Below, piece after piece: positions 1-6,223 of a DNA stretch of 7,471 nucleotides (positions within the stretch are counted from its first letter, which is position 1; each line of letters begins with the position of its first letter). Where the stretch lies: positions 1 through 7,471 of the forward strand of contig JAKAYM010000092.1 of NCBI GenBank assembly GCA_021826795.1. The letters are read 5' to 3'. The position numbers and the translations under genes were made by a program. This DNA comes from Thermoplasmata archaeon. Lineage in GTDB: Archaea > Thermoplasmatota > Thermoplasmata > Thermoplasmatales > Thermoplasmataceae. The notes under the pieces are model-generated. The model was not told the origin of the DNA and searched no databases. It saw nothing but the letters and a program-made list of their open reading frames with translations.

Positions 1-96
1 TCGAGTCGAAGGGCGGGTATTCTAATTAACGGCCTCGAAGGTCAAATATACCAACAACCGCCTCCGATTCTCACAGCTATATCGTCATATAGCTGA
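1..96 (+). CDS. Possible C-terminal end of an unidentified protein (partial)
   Basis: This frame is open from the first base of the window for 31 codons and ends in TGA at 94-96. The other two plus-strand frames close within 27 bases, and the minus strand shows no long open frame here. The residues end ...GQIYQQPPPILTAISSYS, with a proline run, and I do not recognise the family. The stretch is richer in G+C than the spacer that follows it. The stop codon lies at the foot of a strong hairpin (74-95), so the segment could equally be the 3' part of a structured RNA. The case for coding rests only on the open frame, which at 31 codons could be chance. Confidence 0.3.
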   Translation, partial: SSRRAGILINGLEGQIYQQPPPILTAISSYS

Positions 97-113
97 GGCT
101 AAATAAGGTTTTT
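60..113 (+). terminator. Strong hairpin followed by a T-run (candidate 3' end signal)
   Basis: A perfect 9-bp inverted repeat (74-82 with 87-95, cagctatat/atatagctg) closes a 4-nt loop, cgtc. A further 4-bp stem (60-63 with 96-99) can form outside it, with a 10-nt bulge on the 5' side. TTTTT follows at 109-113. This suits transcript termination or 3'-end protection of whatever lies to the left. Archaeal termination depends mainly on the T-run, so the role of the hairpin is inferred. Confidence 0.4.
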
Positions 114-127
114 CATGATTTCTAATT

Positions 128-152
128 AATATAATAACAGTATTATATTTTT
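128..152 (+). terminator. AT-rich perfect inverted repeat with trailing T-run
   Basis: The two arms aatataata (128-136) and tattatatt (141-149) are exact reverse complements around the spacer acag. The second arm runs into TTTTT at 148-152. It could be a second terminator behind the upstream gene, or a dyad operator about 85-100 bp before gcvPA. The sequence alone does not decide between these. Confidence 0.35.
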
Positions 153-216
153 AAGTTCTGTCCTTATGTGTTTCCTGTAGACTAAATAAAGAAAAACATT
201 GTAGAAGCACTAAAAT

Positions 217-226
217 GTTAAATATT
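217..226 (+). promoter_or_regulatory. Candidate TATA box for gcvPA
   Basis: GTTAAATATT is centred about 25 nt upstream of the ATG at 247 and about 13 nt upstream of the ATG at 235. No Shine-Dalgarno-like sequence precedes either ATG. A leaderless transcript would therefore favour the start at 247, provided this is the true TATA element. Confidence 0.4.
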
Positions 227-234
227 CTATAATA

Positions 235-1536
235 ATGGCAGTTAAGATGACCGAAACAGATGAAATACTGCAGTATCTCAATATAAAAAATGATGAGGAA
301 TTATTCGCCGATATACCACAAAAACTGAGAGTATCCCTTGATCTGGGATTACCAATGGACGAATTTTCTCTTATCAGCTTCATTGAAAAATCATGTTCAA
401 AGAATGTTTCTCCTGCCATGAATTTTCTGGGAAACGGTATATATGATAGATTTATCCCTCCCTTAGTTGATGAAATTATAGGAAGAAATGAGTTTTTGAC
501 ATCCTATACACCATACCAGCCGGAGATTTCACAGGGGATATTGCATTCCTTGTTTGAATATCAGAGTGTTATTTCGGATCTTACCCAGATGGATGTGACC
601 AATTCCTCCATGTATGATGGCTTTACCGCGCTGGCTGAGGCAGTGAGGATGGCATACAGGATTAACGGGAAGGAAGAGGTTCTTGTCCCAGAAAATATAT
701 ATAGAAGCCAGTTGAGTATTATTCAAAACTACGTGATCGGTCTAAATTTAAAAATAATAAAATATAAATTCGGCAAGGATGGATTAATTGACATAGAGGA
801 TTTGAAATCGAAAATATCCGATCACACATCTTCAATAATCGTTGCCAACCCCAACCTATTCGGCCTCATAGATAAGAATGCATTTACTGTTAGTGAATTC
901 AAGAAAGAAGCGCTGTTAATAACTTATTATGATCCTGTTTCCCTGGGTCTGATTAAATCACCAGGAGAATACGGAACCGATATTGCAGTGGCTGAGGGAC
1001 AGCAACTTGGCATACATATGAATTACGGCGGCCCATTACTGGGACTATTTTCTTTCCGAAAAGAATATGTTCACCGGTCACCGGGAAGGCTTATAGGGCT
1101 TTCAAAGGATAATAGCGGCAGGAAAGCCTTTGTTATGACTCTCCAGGCAAGGGAGCAGCATATAAGGCGGTCAAGGGCAATGAGCAATATCTGTTCTAAT
1201 CAGGCACTCCTGGCCGTGGCATCACTTGCTTATCTTTCAATTCTTGGATCAAACGGTATGAAGAAGCTAGCTTTGATCACAATGAATAAAAGCATCAAAC
1301 TTAAGAATGAACTTTATAAAGCAGGAATAAACACCGTATTCAAAGGAATTAATTTCTCTGATAACCTATTTTATTTTGACGGACAGGAAAAACTCTTACG
1401 AAGCAATATATCAGGCGGTGTAAAGTTGTCAGAACTTTCAGATTATCCTGACTATAAAAATTCTGCATTCTTTTCTGTTACGGAAAAAACTTCAGATGAG
1501 AGCATTAGCAGACTGGCAAAAATTGCAGGTGAATAA
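235..1536 (+). CDS. gcvPA: Glycine dehydrogenase (decarboxylating) subunit 1, P-protein alpha half
   Basis: This is the N-terminal half of the split P-protein of the cytoplasmic glycine cleavage system, which with GcvPB decarboxylates glycine and passes the aminomethyl group to lipoyl-GcvH. Family motifs run in order: FLGNGIYDRFIPP (64-76), TSYTPYQPEISQG (89-101), VTNSSMYDGFTALAEA (121-136), VANPNLFG (203-210), AEGQQLG...GGPLLGLF (253-272) and TLQAREQHIRR...SNICSNQAL (302-325). The length of 433 aa is near the family norm. The half has an aminotransferase fold but carries no PLP lysine, as is normal; that residue is in GcvPB. Arg72 sits where many homologues have His (YDHYxP), and the C-terminal region lacks a clear FNEF motif. 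The start is uncertain: ATG 235 is the longest, while ATG 247 fits the TATA spacing better. The next gene begins one base after the stop. Confidence 0.95.
   Translation: MAVKMTETDEILQYLNIKNDEELFADIPQKLRVSLDLGLPMDEFSLISFIEKSCSKNVSPAMNFLGNGIYDRFIPPLVDEIIGRNEFLTSYTPYQPEISQGILHSLFEYQSVISDLTQMDVTNSSMYDGFTALAEAVRMAYRINGKEEVLVPENIYRSQLSIIQNYVIGLNLKIIKYKFGKDGLIDIEDLKSKISDHTSSIIVANPNLFGLIDKNAFTVSEFKKEALLITYYDPVSLGLIKSPGEYGTDIAVAEGQQLGIHMNYGGPLLGLFSFRKEYVHRSPGRLIGLSKDNSGRKAFVMTLQAREQHIRRSRAMSNICSNQALLAVASLAYLSILGSNGMKKLALITMNKSIKLKNELYKAGINTVFKGINFSDNLFYFDGQEKLLRSNISGGVKLSELSDYPDYKNSAFFSVTEKTSDESISRLAKIAGE
1527..1532 (+). promoter_or_regulatory. Shine-Dalgarno site that sets the gcvPB start
   Basis: AGGTGA lies inside the last codons of gcvPA, 5 nt before the ATG at 1538. 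It matches the anti-SD of archaeal 16S rRNA (complement of CACCT) and selects 1538 over an in-frame ATG at 1496 that lies inside gcvPA. Confidence 0.7.
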
Positions 1537-1537
1537 A

Positions 1538-2971
1538 ATGTATAAACAGGCGCACTATGATGAGGATTTTCTGAACTCATTCAACACAGGAAATGATTTT
1601 TACATGGAAGATGTTGAAGATAAATATCCCGATTCAATAAAGAGAAAGCAGCTTAAATTACCCGATGTGAGAAGTGTAGATGTGTCCAGGCATTTTACAA
1701 GATTGTCTGAGATGAATTATTCCGTTGACATAGGAATGTACCCTCTTGGATCATGCACAATGAAATTCAATCCAAAATACGCGGATTACGTAGCTGCACT
1801 TCCGGGATTTCAAAATGTACATCCACTGGAATCAGAATCAAGAATACAGGGAACGCTGGAAGTCATGTACAGATTACAGCAACTGCTTAGCAAAATTTCG
1901 GGTATGGATGATGCATCTCTGCAGCCGTCTGCTGGAGCTCACGGGGAATTCACCGGAATCCTGATCGTGAGAAAGTTTTTCGAGGTCAACGGACAGCTTG
2001 GAAACAGAGACGAAATAATAATACCAGACTCTGCACACGGCACCAATCCCGCATCGGCTGCAATGGTAGGTTTCAAGGTTGTGGAGGTCCCATCAAATGA
2101 TAACGGTCTTGTTGACATTGAGGCACTGAAGGCCGCGGTTAACCCAAGAACAGCAGCATTCATGATAACCAATCCCAACACACTTGGAATCTTTGACGAT
2201 CAGATACTGGAGATTGCGGAAATCATACATAAGAATGGGTCACTACTGTACTACGACGGTGCAAATTTCAACGCCATATTGGGAATAACAACACCCGGGA
2301 TTATGGGTTTTGACATAGTACACTTTAATTTACATAAAACCTTCGCCACGCCGCATGGTGGAGGAGGCCCGGGAGCAGGTCCGGTGGCTGTAAAATCTTA
2401 TCTCAAAGAATACCTACCGGTTCCCGTTGTTGTAATGGAAAATGGGAAATATTCGCTTTATTACACTCTAAAAAATACTATCGGAAAGGCATCATCCTAT
2501 AATGGGTCGTTCGGGGTTATACTAAGGGCATATGCTTATGCACTGAAAAATGGAAACAATCTTAGTTTAAATGCTAGACGCGCAGTAATGAACTCAAATT
2601 ATATGGCAAAAAAATTATCAAAATCATTTGAAATTCCTTATAAATCATTGAAGAAGCATGAATTCGTATTATCCACGTCCAGAACCGGCCGGAAAGCACT
2701 GGACATATCTAAATTTATACTGGATTACGGAATACACTCGCCTACTACATACTTCCCATTAATAGTAAAAGAGGCTATGATGATTGAACCAACCGAATCA
2801 GTAACCATGAAAGACATGGATTATTATATTGATGTAATGGAAAAGTCTCTAGGAGTACCGGAAGATACCATAAAATCCTCGCCTGTAAATACATCCGTTG
2901 GAAGAATAGATGAAATTGCTGCCGCAAGAAATCTTATCCTGAAGTGGCCAGACAGTTGTGAAAACTCTTAA
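1538..2971 (+). CDS. gcvPB: Glycine dehydrogenase (decarboxylating) subunit 2, P-protein beta half
   Basis: This is the catalytic PLP-bearing half of the split P-protein, 477 aa from the chosen start. The PLP Schiff-base lysine is Lys267 in HFNLHKTFATPHGGGGPGAG (codon 2336-2338), followed by the glycine-rich loop typical of the family. Other signatures are MYPLGSCTMKFNPK (residues 67-80), QPSAGAHGEF, PDSAHGTNPASA, NPNTLGIF, YYDGANFNAI and the C-terminal TYFPLIVKEAMMIEPTES. The start at 1538 is preceded by AGGTGA at 5-nt spacing. An in-frame ATG 42 bp upstream would add 14 residues read from within gcvPA and is unlikely. A one-base gap to gcvPA implies co-transcription and translational coupling in 1:1 stoichiometry. 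gcvT, gcvH and the lipoate genes are not in the window. Confidence 0.96.
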   Translation: MYKQAHYDEDFLNSFNTGNDFYMEDVEDKYPDSIKRKQLKLPDVRSVDVSRHFTRLSEMNYSVDIGMYPLGSCTMKFNPKYADYVAALPGFQNVHPLESESRIQGTLEVMYRLQQLLSKISGMDDASLQPSAGAHGEFTGILIVRKFFEVNGQLGNRDEIIIPDSAHGTNPASAAMVGFKVVEVPSNDNGLVDIEALKAAVNPRTAAFMITNPNTLGIFDDQILEIAEIIHKNGSLLYYDGANFNAILGITTPGIMGFDIVHFNLHKTFATPHGGGGPGAGPVAVKSYLKEYLPVPVVVMENGKYSLYYTLKNTIGKASSYNGSFGVILRAYAYALKNGNNLSLNARRAVMNSNYMAKKLSKSFEIPYKSLKKHEFVLSTSRTGRKALDISKFILDYGIHSPTTYFPLIVKEAMMIEPTESVTMKDMDYYIDVMEKSLGVPEDTIKSSPVNTSVGRIDEIAAARNLILKWPDSCENS

Positions 2972-2976
2972 ATAAA
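2967..2976 (+). promoter_or_regulatory. Candidate TATA box for the RPA operon, overlapping the gcvPB stop
   Basis: CTTAAATAAA is centred about 23-24 nt before the RPA start at 2995 and contains the gcvPB stop codon (2969-2971). It could give the RPA pair its own near-leaderless transcript. The spacing is slightly short of the usual 25-28 nt, and a weak SD-like GAGATG (2982-2987) also precedes the ATG, so read-through from gcvPB remains possible. Confidence 0.35.
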
Positions 2977-2994
2977 CTCAAGAGATGCGAAATA

Positions 2995-4044
2995 ATGAAA
3001 TTAAGTGAAATCAACGGAGAATCCGGCAATATAGAAATCAAGGTAAAAATTCTTTCACTGTCTAAAAGAGAAGTAACAACTTCTAAAGGTGAAACGGTCT
3101 ATTATTATGGTCTTGTTGGAGACGAGACAGGAGTAATTCCATATACTGCATGGGAATTTCCAGCACCGATCAAGGCAGGAGACGTTGTACAGATAAAATA
3201 TGCTAGATCAAAGCTTTATAACGATCGCATGAGGTTATACTTCGACTCAAAAACAGAAATAATCCTGAAGCCCGGTGAAGATATGGAGGTAAAAAGGACA
3301 TATAAGGAGACGAAGTTGATGGATTTATCCCTTAAAAATCCCTTCGTTACTGTAACAGGAAAGATAAGCAATATGTCCAGTAAGGAATATAATAAAGCTG
3401 GAAATACATTCAAAATATACAATGGATTTATAGAGGATGACACTTCCCGTGTCAGGATCTCGTCATTCGGCCAGCCGCTAGAGGACGGAAAAATTTACAG
3501 GCTTGTAGGGGCACGGGTATCTGAATTCAACAAACAGCTGGAGCTTTCAATAGGCGATAAAACCGAGGTTTTCCCTGAAGAGGAAGACATGGATTTTGAA
3601 AGGTATTATAAATTAATTGAAGTGGGCAATCCCGCAGGTGGAATAACAATACTGGGATTTATAATAACCCTCGGGACCAAAAGCGGAATTATAAAACGTT
3701 GCAGTGAATGCAATAAACCTCTGACCACCGGCGTATGCCCTGATCACCCAGATAAACCAACAAAACTTGATATATTTTCATACTTCACTCTTGACGACGG
3801 AACCAAGTATATACAGTGCATAGCCGGAAAAAATGCAATTATGCCATTCCTTGGAATAAAAGATGAGGACCTTGCGAGAGTTGCCGGTGAGATATACAAA
3901 ATGCTGGATGATAAACTGTATGGTCATGCAGTGCGTATTAATGCAGATTTTATTAAAAACGAAGAAGAACTCTCATTAAGGATTAATTCAATTAATGCAA
4001 TAACAAAAGAAGATATTGATAAGGATATCAGGGTTAGTCAATAG
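2995..4044 (+). CDS. rpa: Replication protein A, archaeal single-stranded-DNA-binding protein (COG1599)
   Basis: This 349-aa protein is predicted to coat single-stranded DNA during replication, recombination and repair. Three OB-fold regions can be read: roughly 1-95 (for example VYYYGLVGDETGVIPYTAWE), 105-195 (FVTVTGKISNM ... FIEDDTSRVRISSFG ... YRLVGARVSEF), and a third at 210-335. The third carries a zinc-finger insertion with Cys236, Cys239, Cys248 and His251 (Cx2C-x8-Cx2H), as in other euryarchaeal RPAs. Downstream and overlapping its translation signals lies the RPA-associated partner, an arrangement common in archaea that supports the assignment. It starts 23 nt after gcvPB, either on its own promoter or by read-through. 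It may bind DNA as a homo-oligomer or together with its partner; the sequence does not show which. Confidence 0.92.
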   Translation: MKLSEINGESGNIEIKVKILSLSKREVTTSKGETVYYYGLVGDETGVIPYTAWEFPAPIKAGDVVQIKYARSKLYNDRMRLYFDSKTEIILKPGEDMEVKRTYKETKLMDLSLKNPFVTVTGKISNMSSKEYNKAGNTFKIYNGFIEDDTSRVRISSFGQPLEDGKIYRLVGARVSEFNKQLELSIGDKTEVFPEEEDMDFERYYKLIEVGNPAGGITILGFIITLGTKSGIIKRCSECNKPLTTGVCPDHPDKPTKLDIFSYFTLDDGTKYIQCIAGKNAIMPFLGIKDEDLARVAGEIYKMLDDKLYGHAVRINADFIKNEEELSLRINSINAITKEDIDKDIRVSQ

Positions 4045-4049
4045 GTGAT
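4043..4049 (+). promoter_or_regulatory. Shine-Dalgarno site overlapping the RPA stop codon
   Basis: AGGTGAT shares bases 4043-4044 with the TAG stop of RPA (4042-4044) and sits 4 nt before the ATG at 4054. Ribosomes ending RPA would stop on this site, so the two genes are probably translationally coupled. Confidence 0.7.
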
Positions 4050-4053
4050 ATAA

Positions 4054-4932
4054 ATGGCGTACATAAAAAGAGAAGCATCATACTGGGTATTTTCAAGGGA
4101 ACTGAAAGATTCGAATAAACTGGAGGGTGAGGAAAAAAGACCCTATGTAATCACACCGCTGGGAACCAAGCTGAAGCGGGTCCTTCTAGCCGGTATTATA
4201 ACGTATAAAAGTTCCGATGAAAGGATGGTGAAGCTGACAATTGCAGATTATCTCGGGTCATTCTATGTAACTGCGTTTAAAACAGGCTTCAGCAGCGAGA
4301 TGGCGGAAGACCTGGATAAATACAATGTGAGCGATACGGTAATGATAATGGGTAAGGTAAGTTCATTCAAAACCGAAGATGGTATCTTCTATTTTTCAAT
4401 AAATCCGGAATTGATAAAAAAGATTTCTGATACTGAAAGATACTTCTGGGGAGTTAGAACATCATATGTTACCAGAAGAAAATTGCTGGGTATCACAGAA
4501 GCGCTGAAGGACGAAAATGTAACTGCCGATACACTTATTGGTCTTGGCTATTTCCCGGAAGAGGCAGATGATGCAATACGTGCCAGAGATAGTTACCATG
4601 ACTATGATTTTACATCATATATGAACGCTCTTTCATCTATAAACTTTGAATCACCTGCTCCAGTGAGCAATCCTTCGGAGAATCTGGCAGAACCTGAACA
4701 GTCCACCCTTGAGGATGAAAAACCTTCCGGTAAAGAAACAGTTAACGTTGAGGCATTTCTGCTTGATTACATAAAAAACAATGACAGTGGACCTGGATGC
4801 AAATATGATGACATTCTTATTTCTTGCTCCAATGCCGGAATTCCACGGGAAAAAGTGGATGAAATACTTAACTCCCTGGGTTCCATGGGAGAAATATATG
4901 AGGTTTCGTTAAAAAGATACAAAGCACTTTAA
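4054..4932 (+). CDS. RPA-associated protein, RPA32-like (COG3390 type)
   Basis: This 292-aa protein matches the archaeal RPA-associated family that is regularly encoded directly after RPA. An OB-fold can be read at about 40-130 (RVLLAGIITYKS ... VKLTIADYLGSFYVTAFKTG ... DTVMIMGKVSSFKTEDGIFYFSINPE). A conserved central segment follows (YFWGVRTSYVTRRKLLGI, about 130-147), then a helical region, then an acidic Pro/Ser-rich linker at about 198-230. The end is a compact domain that looks like a winged helix (about 231-292, VEAFLLDYIKNND ... REKVDEILNSLGSMGEIYEV). OB fold, flexible linker and C-terminal winged helix is the plan of eukaryotic RPA32. It probably binds RPA and modulates ssDNA binding or recruits repair factors; that role is inferred from the family and the gene order. 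Confidence 0.85.
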   Translation: MAYIKREASYWVFSRELKDSNKLEGEEKRPYVITPLGTKLKRVLLAGIITYKSSDERMVKLTIADYLGSFYVTAFKTGFSSEMAEDLDKYNVSDTVMIMGKVSSFKTEDGIFYFSINPELIKKISDTERYFWGVRTSYVTRRKLLGITEALKDENVTADTLIGLGYFPEEADDAIRARDSYHDYDFTSYMNALSSINFESPAPVSNPSENLAEPEQSTLEDEKPSGKETVNVEAFLLDYIKNNDSGPGCKYDDILISCSNAGIPREKVDEILNSLGSMGEIYEVSLKRYKAL

Positions 4933-4960
4933 TTCAATATAATAAATTAGATAACATTTC

Positions 4961-4981
4961 TTTATAAAATATTTTTATAAA
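4961..4981. repeat. Perfect AT-only palindrome downstream of the RPA pair
   Basis: TTTATAAAA (4961-4969) and TTTTATAAA (4973-4981) are exact reverse complements around TAT. Each arm also reads as a TATA box on its own strand, and the T-run at 4972-4976 could end the RPA-operon transcript. It starts 28 bp after the stop of the RPA-associated gene. A terminator is the simplest reading; a bidirectional promoter element or a DNA-bending site is also possible. Confidence 0.4.
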
Positions 4982-5079
4982 TTGATTTGTAGTATAAAAG
5001 TACATATCTATTTGCTTATATTTATTTAAATCTCTGACCGGCATTATCAAGAAACATATATTAAAGGATTAATATCATC

Positions 5080-5175
5080 ATGAATAAAAAAGCACCTCTG
5101 AGAATTGTTATGCCAGCACTCTTCAAAGTAACAGAATTTGCATACGCGATAGAGGATAACTATGATAGCATATAA
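5080..5175 (+). CDS. Possible 31-codon small ORF or gene remnant
   Basis: An ATG at 5080 opens 31 codons ending in TAA at 5173-5175, with the balanced composition MNKKAPLRIVMPALFKVTEF and then an acidic end. After the TAA the same frame stays open for a further 35 codons (to TAA 5281-5283). This could indicate an old longer gene interrupted by a stop, or chance. TTATATTTATTTAAAT (5016-5031) could be a promoter, and AAAGGA at 5063-5068 is a weak SD about 11 nt from the ATG. I do not recognise the sequence. A small protein, a leader peptide or a pseudogene fragment all fit, and none is strongly supported. Confidence 0.2.
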   Translation: MNKKAPLRIVMPALFKVTEFAYAIEDNYDSI

Positions 5176-5482
5176 CTGGGAGTACTGATTAAGTGTCAAC
5201 AGTGCATTGTTAATAATAATTATCTTTTTAGCATTAGTCATTTTGTTTTTGCTTTCGCGTTTCCTGGTAAAGTGGAATACTAAGAAATAGGCATAACTAA
5301 TTTGCTCATTCAAGATATTTTAAAGATAAAAAGTATATTTTCAGTAAGTAATTATTTCACTGCAATCTCTTTGAATATAAATACCATGCTAATAAAATAT
5401 TTATTATTTAATAAAAATAGAAAAATCATTTTATTATTACATACAATGACCAACATCCTGGGTAAGATACGGGGGAATGAAA

Positions 5483-5493
5483 TATTTAAAATA
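5483..5493 (+). promoter_or_regulatory. TATA box (and BRE-like sequence) for the 5514 gene
   Basis: TATTTAAAATA is centred 26 nt upstream of the ATG at 5514. Just before it is a purine-rich, BRE-like GGGGGAATGAAA (5471-5482). This is the best-spaced promoter in the window and predicts a leaderless mRNA starting at or next to the ATG, which agrees with the absence of an SD site. Confidence 0.65.
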
Positions 5494-5513
5494 CTTTCCT
5501 GTGTTATTAGTTT

Positions 5514-6122
5514 ATGGTAACTTCGGACGAAATTGTTAAATGGATGAGTTCAGGAAATGATAATGCGAAAACACTTATAGACCTTAAATGGGTTATATCA
5601 AAGTCAGGTGATTATACAGTACTTCAGAATGAAAAAATCCCATTTGATATATTCCTCTACGTTGATAGTGATAAGGCTGCAATAAATTTAATAGTCAGAA
5701 CCGGAATGGAAACTGCAACAATTGAAAATGAACCCAGGCTGAAAATATATAGAACATTGCTTCTGCTTAATGCTAGAGTAGAACTTGTAAAATTCATGCT
5801 GGATGGAATAAACGAGGAGGTTGTTGCAAGGGAAGACTTTGACGCCTCAACATTTACTAGGGATGTATTAAATATAGGACTCAATACAATTCTTGCGTCA
5901 TTTTATCTTATGGTAAAGGCACTTAATCTGGAAGACGAATTTAATGCAAGCGTTATAGAACGGACAGGTATGATGATAAAGGAAATGGCTAAAGCAGGGA
6001 AATCCAGAGAAGATATTAAAAATTATCTAATGTCCTCACTGGGACTCGGAAGCGATGATGCTGAAAAACTCATATCAGAGGTTCTTGATGCAGGTGCAGC
6101 TCCGAAAAATATGTATCAATAA
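5514..6122 (+). CDS. Uncharacterised protein with a YbjN / type III chaperone-like domain
   Basis: This is a 202-aa soluble protein without a signal peptide or transmembrane segment. By eye, residues about 15-140 resemble the YbjN/CesT-like fold: strands at FDIFLYVD (44-51) and AAINLIVRTG (55-64), a helix running into LLLLNARVELVKFMLDGI (82-99), a strand EEVVAREDF (101-109), then a long helix TFTRDVLNIGLNTILASFYLMVKAL (113-137). The pattern 'LLxLNAxxxLVKFxLD ... VVxREDF' is what suggests the family. A second helical part (about 143-195, EMAKAGKSREDIKNYLMSSLGL) resembles a small helical bundle with a glycine-hinged turn. Proteins with this fold often bind other proteins as dimeric chaperones; no partner is apparent here. 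It is apparently transcribed alone from a leaderless promoter. The fold call is inference and the function is unknown. Confidence 0.75.
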   Translation: MVTSDEIVKWMSSGNDNAKTLIDLKWVISKSGDYTVLQNEKIPFDIFLYVDSDKAAINLIVRTGMETATIENEPRLKIYRTLLLLNARVELVKFMLDGINEEVVAREDFDASTFTRDVLNIGLNTILASFYLMVKALNLEDEFNASVIERTGMMIKEMAKAGKSREDIKNYLMSSLGLGSDDAEKLISEVLDAGAAPKNMYQ

Positions 6123-6159
6123 ATATGGACAAATATGAACATTTCCACAAATCCATAAA

Positions 6160-6172
6160 TTTTTATTTTCTT
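6160..6172 (+). terminator. T-rich transcription terminator after the 5514 gene
   Basis: TTTTTATTTTCTT begins 38 nt after the stop codon. T-rich tracts of this sort end archaeal transcripts without needing a hairpin. A short inverted pair TATGGA/TCCATA (6124-6129 and 6151-6156) lies just upstream. Confidence 0.5.
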
Positions 6173-6193
6173 AACGAGCTTCTCTAATAGAAA

Positions 6194-6203
6194 TTTTTTT
6201 AAT
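6194..6203 (+). promoter_or_regulatory. Weak TATA-like element for the NfeD-type gene
   Basis: The tract TTTTTTTAAT is centred about 25 nt before the ATG at 6224. No SD site is present. The match to the archaeal TATA consensus is poor, so this rests mostly on position. Confidence 0.3.
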
Positions 6204-6223
6204 CTGGAATGATATATTAATTC

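Larger units (their letters stand above)
4933..5513. other. AT-rich spacer of about 580 bp without a convincing gene
   Basis: I examined both strands. The longest frames are a minus-strand one (5047-5313) and a TTG-initiated plus-strand one (5302-5520). Both have low-complexity I/K/N/F/L-rich composition expected of AT-rich noncoding DNA, with no recognisable motif. I found no tRNA, C/D-box pair or tandem repeat by eye. What it does hold is the palindrome at 4961-4981, a short 31-codon ORF (5080-5175) in a locally less AT-rich patch, and the promoter of the next gene at its right end. Regulatory DNA, a small RNA gene or a decayed gene are all possible. Confidence 0.6.

Noticed and set aside
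97..234. Glycine riboswitch ahead of gcvPA
   Set aside because: The region is AT-rich with only a simple dyad; I see none of the multi-stem conserved core of the glycine aptamer, and leaderless transcription would leave no room for one.
235..1536. GcvPA as an inactivated enzyme because it lacks a PLP lysine
   Set aside because: In split P-proteins the PLP lysine belongs to subunit 2, and it is present in gcvPB at Lys267.
1496..1537. An in-frame upstream ATG extending gcvPB by 14 residues
   Set aside because: It lies inside gcvPA coding sequence and has no SD site, whereas the ATG at 1538 has AGGTGA at 5-nt spacing and gives a typical N terminus.
1939..2181. 80-codon minus-strand frame within gcvPB
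   Set aside because: It is the antisense of highly conserved gcvPB catalytic motifs, so it is a shadow of that gene.
5047..5313. 88-codon minus-strand frame in the spacer
   Set aside because: Composition is low-complexity I/N/F/K-rich, there is no SD or convincing promoter, and no recognisable motif.
5302..5520. 72-codon plus-strand frame starting with TTG
   Set aside because: It starts with TTG without an SD, is I/L/N/K-rich as expected of AT-rich noncoding DNA, runs over the promoter of the next gene and overlaps its start.
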